Assembly (NCBI GenBank): GCA_039602395.1
Contig: JBCNJP010000019.1
Location: 3,164,708 to 3,228,707, forward strand
Direction: 5' to 3'
DNA: 64,000 bases
From: Deinandra increscens subsp. villosa
Taxonomy: Eukaryota; Streptophyta; Magnoliopsida; Asterales; Asteraceae
Shown here: in pieces, positions 1 through 12,236 of the stretch
Layout: each line of letters opens with the position of its first letter
How positions within the stretch are numbered: position 1 is the first letter of the stretch
Made by a program: the position numbers and the translations under genes
The notes under the pieces: generated by a model
What the model was told of the DNA's origin: nothing
What the model saw: only the letters and a program-made list of their open reading frames with translations
Databases searched by the model: none

Positions 1-580
1 CCGGAGTTTTTTTCCGGTCGTGTTTAGAGCTCTGCAACATAAGAAAAAATGAGAAGATGAAGTGAAGTGGGTTAATTCAAAACCATAATATTTTATTGTT
101 TATATATTTTATCTTTTTTATTGGAAACTGGAAAGTGGTACAAGAGGGCAGGCTACGGCCTACAAACTATCCACATCAATTTTCTTTTTTAATTTGATTT
201 ATTGTTTATTTTGGCTCTCAATGATATTATACTAATTTTTATTGATTTATATATGAGTTCTATTTGATATTTTGAGCTTTGATGTTAACATAAAATTTTG
301 TAACTTTTACGTAATATTTTTTTAATTATGGTTATTTATTAAAAACATACTAACCACGAACAATGTGTTATTAAGTATGTCAGTACAAATAAAATTAGCA
401 TTTTTTAGTTCTCGTTTGAACGTGTACCTATATATGTATATATATTTTGGGGGTTTTGTAAAATTATATGTAATATATATTTATTTTTATATGTATTTAT
501 TGACGTACCCATGCCGTCCCCGTTTCTTGGATTTTTGAGTTTTGCCGTTTCCCGTTCCCGTACCCGTCCCCGTGCATCCT
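1..580. other. AT-rich spacer, no gene seen
   Basis: AT-rich sequence without a recognisable coding exon on either strand. At about 500-585 there is a short degenerate run of ACGGG/GTCCCC-type repeats, directly at the point where the neighbouring TIC236 exon homology stops. It may be the edge of an inserted repeat. Confidence 0.5.
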
Positions 581-582
581 AG

Positions 583-3500
583 CAACTGATTTAATTTGAG
601 ACCTGTGATTGAAACATCACCAGCAAGAATCTTTGAAACCTCAGCAGCAGGCTTAACAACTTTTCCTTGAAACTTTATTCTTCCGGTCGCTTTAAGATGA
701 ATTGGGCGTAAAGAATCAAATGCGTATGAGGAAGCCAAGTTGAAAATCTCAAAACTACGCATACGTAAACGGTAAATCCAATTCCACTCCTTCAATAACC
801 ACAGCCAACTCTTTCCTATTTAACGAGTTTTCATAAGGATATGAAGCTTCAACTTTTGTGAACAATTCAAAAGCAACAGATGAAGAACTAATGGTGATGA
901 ACTCATGAGATATAATCATATCTCCCCGAGCATCTCCAAACGATCCTTCAGCTTTTGGTGCCATCCACTTAATGTCAAATCTCCTACAATGATGATGATA
1001 ATGATAATGATAAGCACAACAGAGGTGGCAAAATGGGTAAATTGGGCAACAGGGAATCTTTTTGTACTGGCTATATTGGTTGACCCAAACACACTTCCCC
1101 CCCAACTTTCTTAGAATATAACTAGTGTGTCAAATATGGTTATAAAATAAATTAAATATTTTCAATAATCAACTTTTTTTTGTATAAAATTAAGGAAGTT
1201 AATACATTAAAATACACCCTCCCCGGACCCTACCCTTTGGGTGGGATTTCACTAGGTATGTTGTGTATACATTAAAATACACTTTGGGTGGGATTTGGGA
1301 AACTTTCTCCTTGTGACATGCATATGTGAACCTGCAACATCAATACAGAACCAATTAAAAATAAAGCATACAAGAAACAACTGACTACGCTTTCTTGCTT
1401 GTGAGATCTGAAGGATGAATATGTAAATCTACCAACAATCAAGCACCAATGAGTTTGACGGAAAAAAATGTAAAATGAACATATAGAAACAGAGTGTCAA
1501 GTGAATCACCTCACCACTAGCTCTTCCTTCATAGAATGCAATAGGAATTTCTAAAATTCTTTCAAAGAGCTGTCCACGACAAATAAAGAAACCTTACAAC
1601 TTAGTTGAACAGAACAGCTTTATTGTGTAATTTTTCTAGTCATCCAAATTTAATATATACCTTACCGGAACAAAGAGATTCACAACTTTAAGATTGGCAT
1701 GCCACTTCTGCTCCAATATGTCCACAAAAACATCTGTTGACAACCAGCCACCATCTTCAGATATCACATCTGATTTCCACATCTTACAACTACCACTCAA
1801 CTGTACATGCACACGATTGTAACACATGTCCACTCGCATTCTCCATTTCTCTGTAAATATAAAAAAAAATCTCATAATATATGTAATCGTCTGAACTCTG
1901 AAGACACATGGTTTCCAGAGCACATGTATTCTAAAGACAAAATTGCGTAAATAGTGATGGTCTTTAATGATTGTATAAAACTATAATTTATCACTTCACC
2001 TTAGAAAGCTACACTAAGAATGGAAGAGTAAGAACTGTTCAAATCGATAATAAACCAATCCTCTTACCCCTGCCACCATTACACATTCTAGATATTACCT
2101 TTTGTGCTGCCTTGGAAATACAAACAAGTAATAACCAAGTTATTTGCATCACCTTCTAACATGCCAGCCACAATCCAGTCCAAGGTCTGACTGTTTTATG
2201 GAATCAAAGGACAAACAAAATGGTTTATTTCTACAGGATTGAGAAAAAAAAATACACTGTTCTCAAATGAACCAAAATTCATGAAAAAAATCTGATTCCT
2301 TCCATTTGGTTAGTTTTCATATCATAACCAACGGGTGTACTGTTTTCACTCCATTAAAGATTTTGATGAATTTGTCAAGTAACCTTCACTAACATAAATC
2401 TTTAAAATAGAACACTTCAAAACATAATTTAAATTAATCTTTTGTTTCCAAAAACAACTAGAAAATAACCCTAATAATCAAAAGGTTAAAAGTTTGAAGA
2501 AAGGAAGCCAGGATCCATGCTTGGCAGAAACACAGTTACACGGTAGCTGCTTGGTTTTATCTTATTGACAATATAAAAATGAGGCCATGTTTTCTTACAA
2601 TTTATTTCTACCTGTTCTTATCATTAGTTAGTTTCACCTGGCCTTTAGGAAACAAAATGACCAGTCTTAAGCCATGAACATTAATCATTAACATCAAACA
2701 CAAGTAAAATTCACCTTGGCTCATTGTCACCGTATGCAAGTAACAGCAATGTCCCACCTTCAAAATTAAAAACAGAATCGAGAGTAAGAGGAACCATTTT
2801 CTCAATTCCTGCCACCTTTTCCCCATTAGCCCCTTCAACAAGTTCACCAACAATGCCTTCAGCTTTTGGGACAAGATGTGACTTAATCTTATGGATGGGA
2901 GTAACTACTAAGAATGACCACAGATCTCCCAAGCCCCTGTCCTTTCTGTAAGTTGAACCTTGGAAAGTTGGGCTGAACTGCGGCTTTGTTTCCAAGTCTT
3001 CATCTACATTATAAAGCAATTCATAACTATTCATTCCCGTCAAAGAAGATATGAGATATATATACATGATTAAATAGTTATATTAGAGAACTCATTAATA
3101 CAACCTACATGTAATTCTGTAATGGTTTCGTGAGAATGTTTCATATTAGTATTTGGTCATGAGTCCTGACGAGCATGATTGATGCGGAGTCTTTAACCCC
3201 ACAACCACCGATTTCTAATAAAGTGAAAATCGACTTTAATATGTGTTGGCCCTCTCATATAAACTTTAATCTTGGTTACATGAATTAATCAACTAGCTAG
3301 CGAAATAAAGCCCCATCAAGTTGTCTAGAATAACTCTCAAGTTTGTAAGGACTATCTTAGTCTATGTCATCTCACACGACATGTCACCTCATAACTCTAT
3401 ATTCTAACTCAATCCATGTCTATCGCAGATGTTCCTATTGCCTTTAGAAAGGACAAATGAAATTGCACCCGATTTGTAAAACAAACTTTTGTAAGTGTAC

Positions 3501-4740
3501 TAGAATGCTAGAGACTGATGTATCACAAAAACTCAAAAGTAGAAGGAACAAGCTCACAACTTTGGCAAAGAAAACTCAACGCCCCGACCACAACATCAAT
3601 GTGTAAAATATTTGCGAAGAGTTGTATTACCTTTTGAACACAAAACAGAAGAAAGAAAGAAAGAAAAACAAGGAAATATACATGATAACATGAGGGTCCA
3701 TTTAATGATCCACCAGGTGACCAAAATTTCACCCCTGCGATAGGTATATTTACACCAAACGATTTTTCTAAATCAGCATGTTTCATATCATACTCTACAC
3801 CAGCATCCATGCAGTGGTGATCCTGCCAACGGAGTTTCTCGTCCATCAAAAAAGCATTTTTTCTCACAGCACCAGCACGACCATCTTCACCTTGTATTTC
3901 ATTACTGGAAATAATATATCCCGTTTTGGCAGACTCTAGAGCTGCATCGTCTCTTCCTCTATCCATCCGGGCTGCTGTTTCCTCCCTAGCAATTCTCCTG
4001 GTTTTTGTACGATTATCAATACCTTCTTCAGTGGACAAATGCTTCTGCAAAATTCCTCCATCAGAAAAGGGTATCCCTAACCAAGAATAATTTCTTTTTT
4101 GTGCAACCAACAAGGTAGGATTACACAAGACAGCATCAATTACAATCTTTCCCCTCCTCAAACTTGAAAAGGGCTGAACACGTAACTTGAGTGTGGGGAC
4201 CTCAGCACATGAGAACTCTTCCTTATGAGGTCCGATTGCGCATGACTCCAATGTAATGCCTAAAGGAGAAATACTTCTCACTTTACCAAAATGAAGGTCA
4301 CGCTGGATATAATCGCTTAGTGCTGTACAAACTGAAGGTAAAAGCTTTGATTCTACCAATGTCTTGGCTTTTAGCTGCCCGTACCATAGCAACAAGCACA
4401 CCCCTGATATCACAGCAAAAAATACAGAACACCTAAATACAAGCAAACCTTCCCCCCACACTGTGGACAAAGACCTAACGAGAGTCTTGTTTCTAGCGAA
4501 AGGCTCTTTCACAGATTTTACCACGAAACCACTTCTTGATCCTATATTCTTCCATAAAATTTCAACATTTTCTCCACAAAATCGAATCCCATGAGATATC
4601 CAGTCATGTTTCTTGGCATGTGGAACACAAGCTTTTCTGGGTGGTTTAGATTTGACAAGTTTGGTATCTTTTTGCTTGAAAGTGCATAGGAAAGGTCCCC
4701 CAAGAAACGGGTTATGAAGTCTACTGCTCATTATCTTCAC
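583..4740 (-). pseudogene. TIC236: TIC236-like gene, 5' half, degenerate copy
   Basis: The protein resembles the N-terminal half of plant TIC236 (EMB2410 family; TamB/DUF490-like protein of the chloroplast inner envelope that links the TIC and TOC translocons). The family assignment comes from recalled Arabidopsis TIC236. Exons seen on the minus strand: 3682-4740 (N-terminus, transit-peptide-like start, then a hydrophobic segment around residues 105-125), about 2716-2990, 1666-1850, 1510-1569, 1293-1331 (cut short), about 765-983 and about 583-763. Splice sites at 1850, 1666, 1569, 1510, 1331 and 983 are well formed and in phase. Several lesions argue for a pseudogene. A deletion near 1820-1824 shifts the frame and leads to TAG. 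The exon at 1331 breaks off after about 39 bases, and roughly 190 residues expected from the family are missing before 983. About 7 extra bases at 764-775 shift the frame to TAG. Homology ends at about 583. The start is probably the Met at 4731 rather than 4740, by comparison with the family. Confidence 0.85.
1203..1296. repeat. scrambled junction with short direct repeats (possible SINE-tail remnant)
   Basis: A 15-bp direct repeat (TACATTAAAATACAC) lies at 1203-1217 and 1268-1282. The enclosed segment contains the C-rich/ACTAGGTATGTTG motif seen at the 3' tails of some plant SINEs. A second short repeat (TTTGGGTGGGATTT) occurs at about 1237-1250 and 1283-1296. The second copy abuts the truncated TIC236 exon at 1293-1331. 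It could be a small retroposon with target duplication, or filler DNA from break repair; the second repeat favours repair. Confidence 0.45.
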
Positions 4741-6510
4741 TTAACACTCATGTCACAGCTTGCAGCTTAAGCATTGGGGGACCAAGAACTTACTCTTAGC
4801 CCCCCTAACTAATACAAGGAATAGTAACTAGCGCAAACCATCAAAACCTGAGACAAAATGAAACAAACACCCAATTCAAAAGTTATGTCTTGTACCAAGA
4901 GTAAATATGACTAGTACTCCCAATACGGAAAAGAAACAACTAATTTAACTAGATTTAGATGGGTACATGTTCAAACGGAATCAGAAGGGTAGTATAAAAT
5001 ACACTAATCTGAAAATAAGAGAAGAGTGTTGCACTTAAACTATAACCCGTGGCAGTAACAGAAGTTGTCAGAAACAACAATCAACAGCAATGAATCGAAC
5101 TTTGTACATTGTTGCAGTAATTCACTAGGTTATGTAATTATATATTGTTGCAAGGAATTGACAGTTGTACATATAGAGGTCAAACTTTAACTATTACGGA
5201 GCAAATAAATATTACTCAACTTCAATGTCAAAGTTAATGCAAGAACTTAATGTCTTAATCATATGAAATCAAAGACCCGGATACAATTTTACAAAATATT
5301 GATGTCAAAATCAATATCAATTTCGCGTTTCACTTCTGTTTTCAAAGAACCAGCAGCATAACTGTACTAAAAAATAGTAAATCAAACTCATCTCCAATAA
5401 ATTTAGATACCATAGGCATCCTTTAGTCCAATAATTAGATAGCAAATGTAGGGTTTACGTGATTTAATAACGCAACATCAAAAAGAAATGAAACCCGCTT
5501 TAAATGAATGAACCATTCTTTCGTGCATACCAATCCAAGAGCAAAAACTGAGAACCAGCAACGAAAGAGACGCCACAGATTTTGATTACACACGCAAAGG
5601 TGAAAGTGTGATGGCGGACCCAATATTTTTACCCCAGTCCTCTTATTTCTATCAATCTCGACACTAGAGTATTTGGGTCAGGTCGCCAGGTCGGGTGACC
5701 AAGAACACTTCTTAAAAGTCGTACTATATTTACAACTATAGACTAACACCAAGAACATCAAACTAACCCATCCTAACTCTTAGACATTTTATAGTTATCT
5801 TTACCAAGACTTATATGTATGTTGTTGTCTTCTAAAGAACCACTGCATGCCACATCAGCGGCATTGTCAATTGATAACAGTTAGATCATTCTTCATTTGT
5901 GTGTGTCCATTTGTTCTATGATACTGAATCAATGTCATCTAAGAGGTATTTAGTCCCGGAAGAAAATAACAAAAGGTATAGAAGAGCATTGGTTCCTATG
6001 TTGATAACAGATAATTCATTTAAGATCCTTACAGAACTTCTCCAACTTCATAGATCACGTAGCTAAAGTGAAAACTCAAATTTTGTACTAACCTAATGTC
6101 TTATATTTGGTTTCTAAATTCTAGCTTTCAAATATTCAAGTATCCAACCACGAAAGTAGTCTTAAAAGTTTCAAATAAGAGTAACAATCTGAAAACAAAA
6201 TCGCAGGAATCTTGTAGCAATAAATAATCAAGTCTATAAACTCATTCCTAATCAAATATCACGCATCAAGATTCAGTAATCAAATATCAAAGCATCAAGT
6301 AAGTACTTGAGTTTCAATTTCAAATTTCACAAGAATAGTAGAACACTAACCTACCTTAGGGTAGCTTGAATCAAAGGTTTTATGATGAATCGAGTTTCTG
6401 TGACTCCCTTTCTGATCCGAAGGTGAAGAGAAATCCAGAGAATATTGTTTGAATCGATGATGAAGGATGAATAATATTGTTGTTGTGACTCGATTTCTAC
6501 TAGCGTACGT
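4741..6510 (-). promoter_or_regulatory. upstream region of the TIC236-like 5' half
   Basis: No coding exon is seen. A stretch at about 6355-6460 read on the minus strand looks like a 5'UTR, ending in AAG followed by GTAGGT (a possible donor at about 6356). A leader intron down to about 4760 is therefore possible. This is inference from one splice-like site only. Confidence 0.25.
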
Positions 6511-7245
6511 TAAGGGGGGGCGGTATGGGAGGCGGTTCCAAGGGGGAGCCGGCCTGGTTCCAACGGCTCACCACACCTCACATGCTGGCTTCCCACCTGG
6601 CTTCCTCCTACCCGGTTTCCACCGGTTCTCCAAAGCCGGCCACCTTGTGACCGTTTTAATTCGACCGTTGGTAGCCAACGGCTATCCAACGGCTCCTTTC
6701 TTCTTTTTTTTTTGTTTTTTTTTCCACTTAAACATACACTATATATACGTACCCATTCATCCATTTTATAAAAAACACCTCTTTTCTCTCTACAATATCT
6801 TTCACTCAAAAAAAAAAATGAACTTCTACGATGAAAATGACTTCTTCCCACCAACCGAAGAGGAGGTGAACGCAAATCCTCAACCCTAGATTTGAATTTT
6901 TTTTTTAATAAAAGTTGTAGTTTTTATTATTTTTAATGAAGGTTGTTTAAGTTGTAATTTTATTTTTAGTTAATGAATATTGTTTACTTTTATTATTAGT
7001 TTGTATTATTAAAATGTTTGGTTTTTATTATATTATTTTTAGTTAATGAATATTGTTATGTTTAAATTAAAAAGAAAAAAAAAAACAAAGTGGGACACGG
7101 CTTGGTTTGAAGCCACACCACCACCATACCTAGTGGTGTGGCTTCACATGGCTTCAAATTTCTTGACTTTGACATGGCGAGATTTCATTGGTTGGTGAGC
7201 ATGGCTTCTCCAAGCCATGCCACCACCATACCTCCTCCCCTAAGT
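6510..7245. mobile_element. PIF/Harbinger-like non-autonomous element
   Basis: The ends are imperfect inverted repeats: GGGGGGGCGGTATGG on the left and, reverse-complemented, GGGGAGGAGGTATGG on the right. Each is flanked by TAA, the 3-bp target duplication (TTA/TAA) typical of PIF/Harbinger. Inside are GC-rich subterminal sequences with repeated GGTGTGGCTTC-like motifs. A tiny plus-strand reading frame begins at the ATG at 6819 (MNFYDENDFFPPTEEE...), preceded by a TATATATA tract, and stops after 23 codons. No transposase is present. The element sits just upstream of the possible TIC236-like leader. Confidence 0.7.
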
Positions 7246-8330
7246 GAACCAAATTCACTTAAGTGAACCAAAGGCGGAAGCCACAGAATTTGTCGCTCGA
7301 GATACATAATACCCTAGATAGAGGTTTTGGATTTCTCTTTCGTAAGTCATACCGTTTCGAAAAACCACCTAGCCAAACTATTTTCATTCCGATACCCGTA
7401 GACCCGCGGAAAACATTAATTAAATTATGCTATTTCAAATGTAAAGCGAAAAGATGATGGAACTGTGACTTAAACACAAATAGAACTTGCAATCCAAATG
7501 AAATACAGGTGGACTCTGTTTCTCAATGGCTTGCAAACCAAAATATTTATCTCAGTTGGTGTGTCCGTGCTCGTAAACCAACAAACCAAGCATGCAACTC
7601 TTAAATCATAAAATTTGAGGCTTTAAAGTCAAAAGAAATAGGTGTAACTTGTAAGGGCAGTCTCCTGTCATAGACTGCTACAAAACGTAAACAGCCTCAC
7701 CCGTTGCCGTGAAATTGTCATGATACGGACATTGCTGTTTGTGAAGCATTGCCTATAAGCAATAAACAACAATCCAAAGTCCTATACATCAAAGACATTT
7801 TATTGACAACGAAGGAAGCGAACATAGGCTTTATCTTAAAATTTCTGCTCCTGTCAATAAAGCAACCCATAAGGGCCGACAACAGGTTTAATATAAACCG
7901 TATACACACGTCATCTACCGAACAATAAGCGACGAAAAGAGCAGTAACAAAGAAGGCATAGCATTATAGACATCAACCTGCCTAACATAGAGTATATTAC
8001 AAAGCCAATATTGATTGCCCAGAATCATTATCTACCATATGTTTTAGAAGTTGTTTTCAGACACGGTGTTATAGCTATGAAACGGTAGTTTGCCCTATAC
8101 ATATCATTTTTAACAAACCTGGTAGCGATGCACAAAATTCGAACTTTCCTTCATTTCCTAGTCAGGTGGCCTTAGAAACTACAATATTCTGAGCATGATA
8201 TGCTTCCAAAATAGTATGCCCGTCATATAGCAATGGACCTATCATTTGACATCTTTGCCTTTTAGCCTCATGGCCCAGGCACCTGAATTTTCTGTTTAGA
8301 TATGGCTATATGAGTTTTAATTTGTAATGG
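7246..8330. other. spacer, no gene identified
   Basis: Moderately AT-rich sequence. Small open frames on both strands show no recognisable domain. It borders the repeat block and RPA-like scraps to the right and may be their degraded 3' region. Confidence 0.4.
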
Positions 8331-8374
8331 TTAGCTATATAATGTGACACAGCTTTTTAAAAAAATTACCTAGC

Positions 8375-8526
8375 TCGTCAAGCAGTTTTCTCTTGGCATG
8401 CGAGTTGCTTTTTTCCTCGCTTTCAGCACCAGCGGTTTCAGTTCCCACGCCTGCAGAGGTGGGTGTGACGCTTGAAGAAGAAGTGTTGTTACCCTCTATG
8501 TTGAATACCCTATTTACCATAAACAA
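8375..8526 (-). pseudogene. possible C-terminal exon of an RPA-like gene
   Basis: The minus-strand frame encodes a Ser/Thr-rich linker followed by SHAKRKLLDEL, then a donor-like GTAATT. Ser-rich tails ending in KR-x-LLDE occur in RPA-large-subunit-like proteins of plants, including those carried by Helitrons. With the OB-fold-like fragment at 9860-9969 on the same strand, this suggests one degraded RPA-like gene. The assignment rests on a short stretch and is weak. Confidence 0.3.
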
Positions 8527-9705
8527 GTTGGTGACCCGCCCTTGCTTCGCGGCGGGCCACCCATTTACCAGTCAATTTAAGTCAAAAATGTTTTAGTGTG
8601 GTCAAAGTATAAAACTATAAAGAAGTCGTGACTAAAGTCGAAAACTCTAAAAGTATAATAATAAAAGAAAGTATAAAAGTTAAGAAGTCTAAAACGTAAA
8701 AGTCTAAAAGTTTAATGTTGAAAGTATAGAACTCTAAAACTATAAGAGTATGCTAAAAAACGAAAGTAGAAAAGTTAAGGGGTATAAACGTAAACGTATA
8801 ATAAGTCAAAGAATCTAACTTAAAACAAAAATAAAAATAAAAAGTGAAAAACTTAAGGGTTTAAAACGTAACCAAAGTAGAAACTAAAAAAAAAGTCGTG
8901 TTAAAGGAAATAAAACGTAAAAGTATAAAAGTTTCGTGGTCAAAGTATAAAAGTTTCGTGGTTAAAGTATAAAACTATAAAAAGGTCGTGGCTAAAGTCG
9001 GAAATTCTAAAAGTACACTAAAAATGAAAGTACAAAAGTTAAGGGGTTTAAAGCGTAAAAGTCTAAAAGTTTCGTGGTCAAAGTATAAAACTATAAAAGT
9101 ATATTAAAATCGAAAGTATAAAAGTTAAGGGGTATAAAACGTAAAACTCTAAAGGTCACGTAGTCAAAGTACTAAATTAAAAAGTAATACCGACCGACGT
9201 ATAAAAAATAAAAAATAAAAGACGTGGACCAAAAGTGTAAAAATAAGAAAATCTTTGTGGCTAAAATAAAAGAAACTAAAACTTTTGAAAGGCTTAAGTA
9301 AATAAAAGTAAAAGTTTTATGGTCTAAACAAAATATATCAAAAAATACGTGATCTAAACAAAAGAAATTAAAAAGTCACTATTCATCTACTAAATTTGAT
9401 TGTTATATACGAGATGTTTACCACCCCGCGCGTTGCTGCGGGGTTGAATTTCTATACTGAACGAAAGTCAAAAAGTTAAGTGGTCTAAAACCTAAAAGTT
9501 TAAAAGTCTCGTGGTGAAAGTATAAAACTATAAAAGTATACTAAAAGCGAAAGTAGAAAAGTTAAAAGTTTCGTGGCAAAAGTAGAAGACAAAAAAACTT
9601 AAAACAAAAATAAAAACTTTAAAAGTTAGAGGGTTAAAAAGTTAAGGAGTATAAAACGTAAAAGTCTAAAAGTCTCGTGGTGAAAGTATAAAACTATAAA
9701 AATAT
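8525..9705. repeat. A-rich AAAGTATAAAA repeat block with GC-rich hairpins (Helitron-like?)
   Basis: About 1.2 kb of degenerate repeats built from motifs such as GTCGTGG, (T)CAAAGTATAAAACTATAAAA and AAAAGTTAAGGGGTATAAAACGT. GC-rich dyads occur at about 8532-8560 (GACCCGCC...GGCGGGCCACC) and 9422-9446 (ACCCCGC...GCGGGGT). A related block, in the opposite sense, lies at 55695-56030. Short GC hairpins near an end are a feature of Helitrons, but I do not see a clean TC...CTRR pair, so the class is uncertain. Confidence 0.55.
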
Positions 9706-9779
9706 ACTACTAAATTTGATTGTTATATATATTATTGGAGGCTATTTTTGAATGCCTTTTCAGATTTCTTGAGTTGGGA

Positions 9780-9969
9780 AATTTTATTTCATGCCTATAA
9801 TTGCCCTGATCGGATCTGGTATCTGCATTGCATTGGAGTATCCCTGGCCTGTCACCATGTCTGAACAGCTGATGGCAGCCTGATGCCAACCATTCCAGCC
9901 ATAGCATGCTCAAACAGTGTGACGTCTGCCAAGCCAGCGTCATCCTCGATAGTGCAGTTTACATAATAC
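9780..9969 (-). pseudogene. RPA-like OB-fold fragment
   Basis: From 9969 the minus strand reads MYYVNCTIEDDAGLADVTLF and continues about 22 residues to a TGA. This resembles the beta-strand pattern of the RPA70 DNA-binding OB fold (IED-x-TG-x-A-x-VTLF). A further sensible stretch follows in another frame (GYSNAMQIPDPIRAIIG), so the fragment is frameshifted. RPA-like genes are common in plants, both as host genes and as Helitron passengers. The upstream region to 11.9 kb carries intron-like sequence and mini-exons on the same strand. Confidence 0.4.
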
Positions 9970-10477
9970 ATGTTAGCAATCCTATTAGTTTTGTATCTAT
10001 ATAAACAACATATGTATTTTCGATTGACACATTCTTACATAAGTTTCAGAAAGTCCTGGCCATGTTTAGCACATGTGTACTTGTCTACCTGCTTTGACAA
10101 AGTTTGCTTGCGACTTACACCATTAACAGACATGTCTTTAAACAGGCAGTAAAATAATAAAAGCCTAGGTAGCCTAAAATATAACTATAAACATAACAAA
10201 AGTAACGAAAGAACAGTAATAACAACAAAAAACGCCATATGAAGAGATACACCAAACAACCGTCACTAACGCAGCGAAGGTAACAAACACACGTAACAGT
10301 AAACACTCATAGAAACCCAGCCTAAGCAAGAAATGGCAAAGAAAAGCAGGTAAAACAGCCCTAGACCTTGAAATGTCCAGAAACATAACAAAGGTAACGA
10401 AACAACCCTAAGAACGAAGTAATAGGCAGAATAAACACACCAACTTAGAAACTGTGAATTAAGAACATGAAACTTAC

Positions 10478-11198
10478 CAAGCGCCACTGCAAATGGAAAC
10501 AAACAGTTAGCAACCCGCGATAACAATGAGAAGCGCTATGAAATTAACTTCAAAAGTAAGGATTTATGCCAATCTTAAGTTATAATTCACTGTGGCAAGG
10601 CTATACTTTTCTTGGACATACTTTCAAATGCAATGGGCGCAAACATAATGAAGGTAACGAACAGACGCTGTGAATAAAGAACACAAAACTTACCAAGCAC
10701 ACGGTATGCCAACTTTTTCGAATAGACGCTGCAAAGGAAAACAAACAGTTAATAGACGCTAAAAAAGAGTTAACAAAATGAAAGTAAGAAAAACATCAGT
10801 TGTTAACTTGATATTCCTGCAGAGTTCCTTGACTTCAATTATGAAATCTCTATTTTCTAAGTAGCTAACACATATTCTTCTAGTATTAATCTCTATACAA
10901 ACTTTTTTTATGTACTGTACATGCGCCTGCTTTTGTATATATAAATATTCACTTAAAGTTCATCCAGAACTGTTTTCAAAGTAAAATTAGTTTGTCTGAT
11001 ATCTAAAGTGAATATACAATAACCTATCCAAAAGAAAATGGAAGTCTGAAAGGAAACATGATCACAAAAAAGTCCAACTCATGTACATTTAAAAGTGACC
11101 AAAAAGCCAGCAACCAATCCTCTTAAAATAAATAAGACCACAAATTAAGAACATGAAAGTTACCAAGCACACGATACAATAACTCTTCCGAATACACG
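10478..11198 (-). repeat. three duplicated mini-exon/intron modules
   Basis: Three minus-strand modules share an intron end (TTTG/ACAG), a short insert and a donor (GTAAGTTT or GTAACTTT) followed by GTTCTTAATT-like sequence. Inserts are 10478-10486 (9 nt), 10694-10728 (35 nt) and 11164-11198 (35 nt). The two 35-nt inserts are related (CGTCTATTCG.../CGTGTATTCG...) and both end GTGCTTG. They look like exons multiplied by local duplication within the degraded RPA-like locus. Whether they are transcribed cannot be seen. Confidence 0.45.
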
Positions 11199-12236
11199 CT
11201 GTAAAGGAAAACAGGGAGTTAGCAACTGGCAATGACAATAAGGGACACCATAAAATTAACTCCAAGGGTATACTTTTGTTGGACACATTTTCAAATGCCT
11301 GCTTGTACATACTCTAAGAATCAAAAATGTCAGGGCACACCATAACACCCCATTTCTATAATCATATGAAATAAAGAAAAATTAAAAAATGAATGAAAAA
11401 TGAAAGTGGAGTCTTACACTACAATGACATAATATGGTGGAAGGACGAAGTGACAGAATCCAGTATATATTTCTCAAACAAACACCCAATTTCTCAAACA
11501 AACAATATATATTACCCAGAAACTGATGCAAGATACCAATTTCTCAAACAAAGAGGCAATTAGATATATATTAGTATATTACCCAGAACTCATGCAAGAT
11601 TCAAATAAAGAGTAAATGAAGATGCAGTTGTTTATAAAACAGAAAACACCCAAAAAAGTGACTGATGGAGACGATTGTAGAAAGGCTTGAAAATCGTTTG
11701 AAATCAGAACACACAATGGAGCAGAACATAAATTGAGAGACCGATCATACAACAGATCACCGACCATACAACAAATCGCTAACGAACATACAACAAATCA
11801 AAGAAACATACCAATCATACAACAAATCGCAACGCATAAACTGGGAATTCGACGAAAGAGAAGAAATTCGAACTCACCGGTGCAGGAAGCTCAGCGTAGG
11901 TGAAGGTTGAATGGCGTGCGAAGTCGACTATAAGGGACGAAAGACCCATATCCTACAGTGATTTAATTCATGTGCATCGTACTCCCTTCTGTTCACGGCA
12001 TGGATCTTTCACCTGCTATCTCTCCTCAGTTGGTAAAGCAACGACTGACGTGGAAAGGAAAGTAGAGAACCGGGAAGGAAGAAAAGAGCGTATACACGTG
12101 TAAAGCGAAAAGCAATGGGTTGTACATTAGGGAAGAGAAATGGTACAATGAGCCTATAATAAATGATGCAATTGTGACTTGTACATCAGGGAGTGGAAAT
12201 GGTACTCTAACGTTGTGTTTTGTATATATAGGTTAA

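Noticed and set aside
10115..10526. Overlapping hydrophobic minus-strand frames (Phe/Leu/Cys-rich)
   Set aside because: Intron-like T-rich sequence on that strand; three overlapping frames with no family resemblance.
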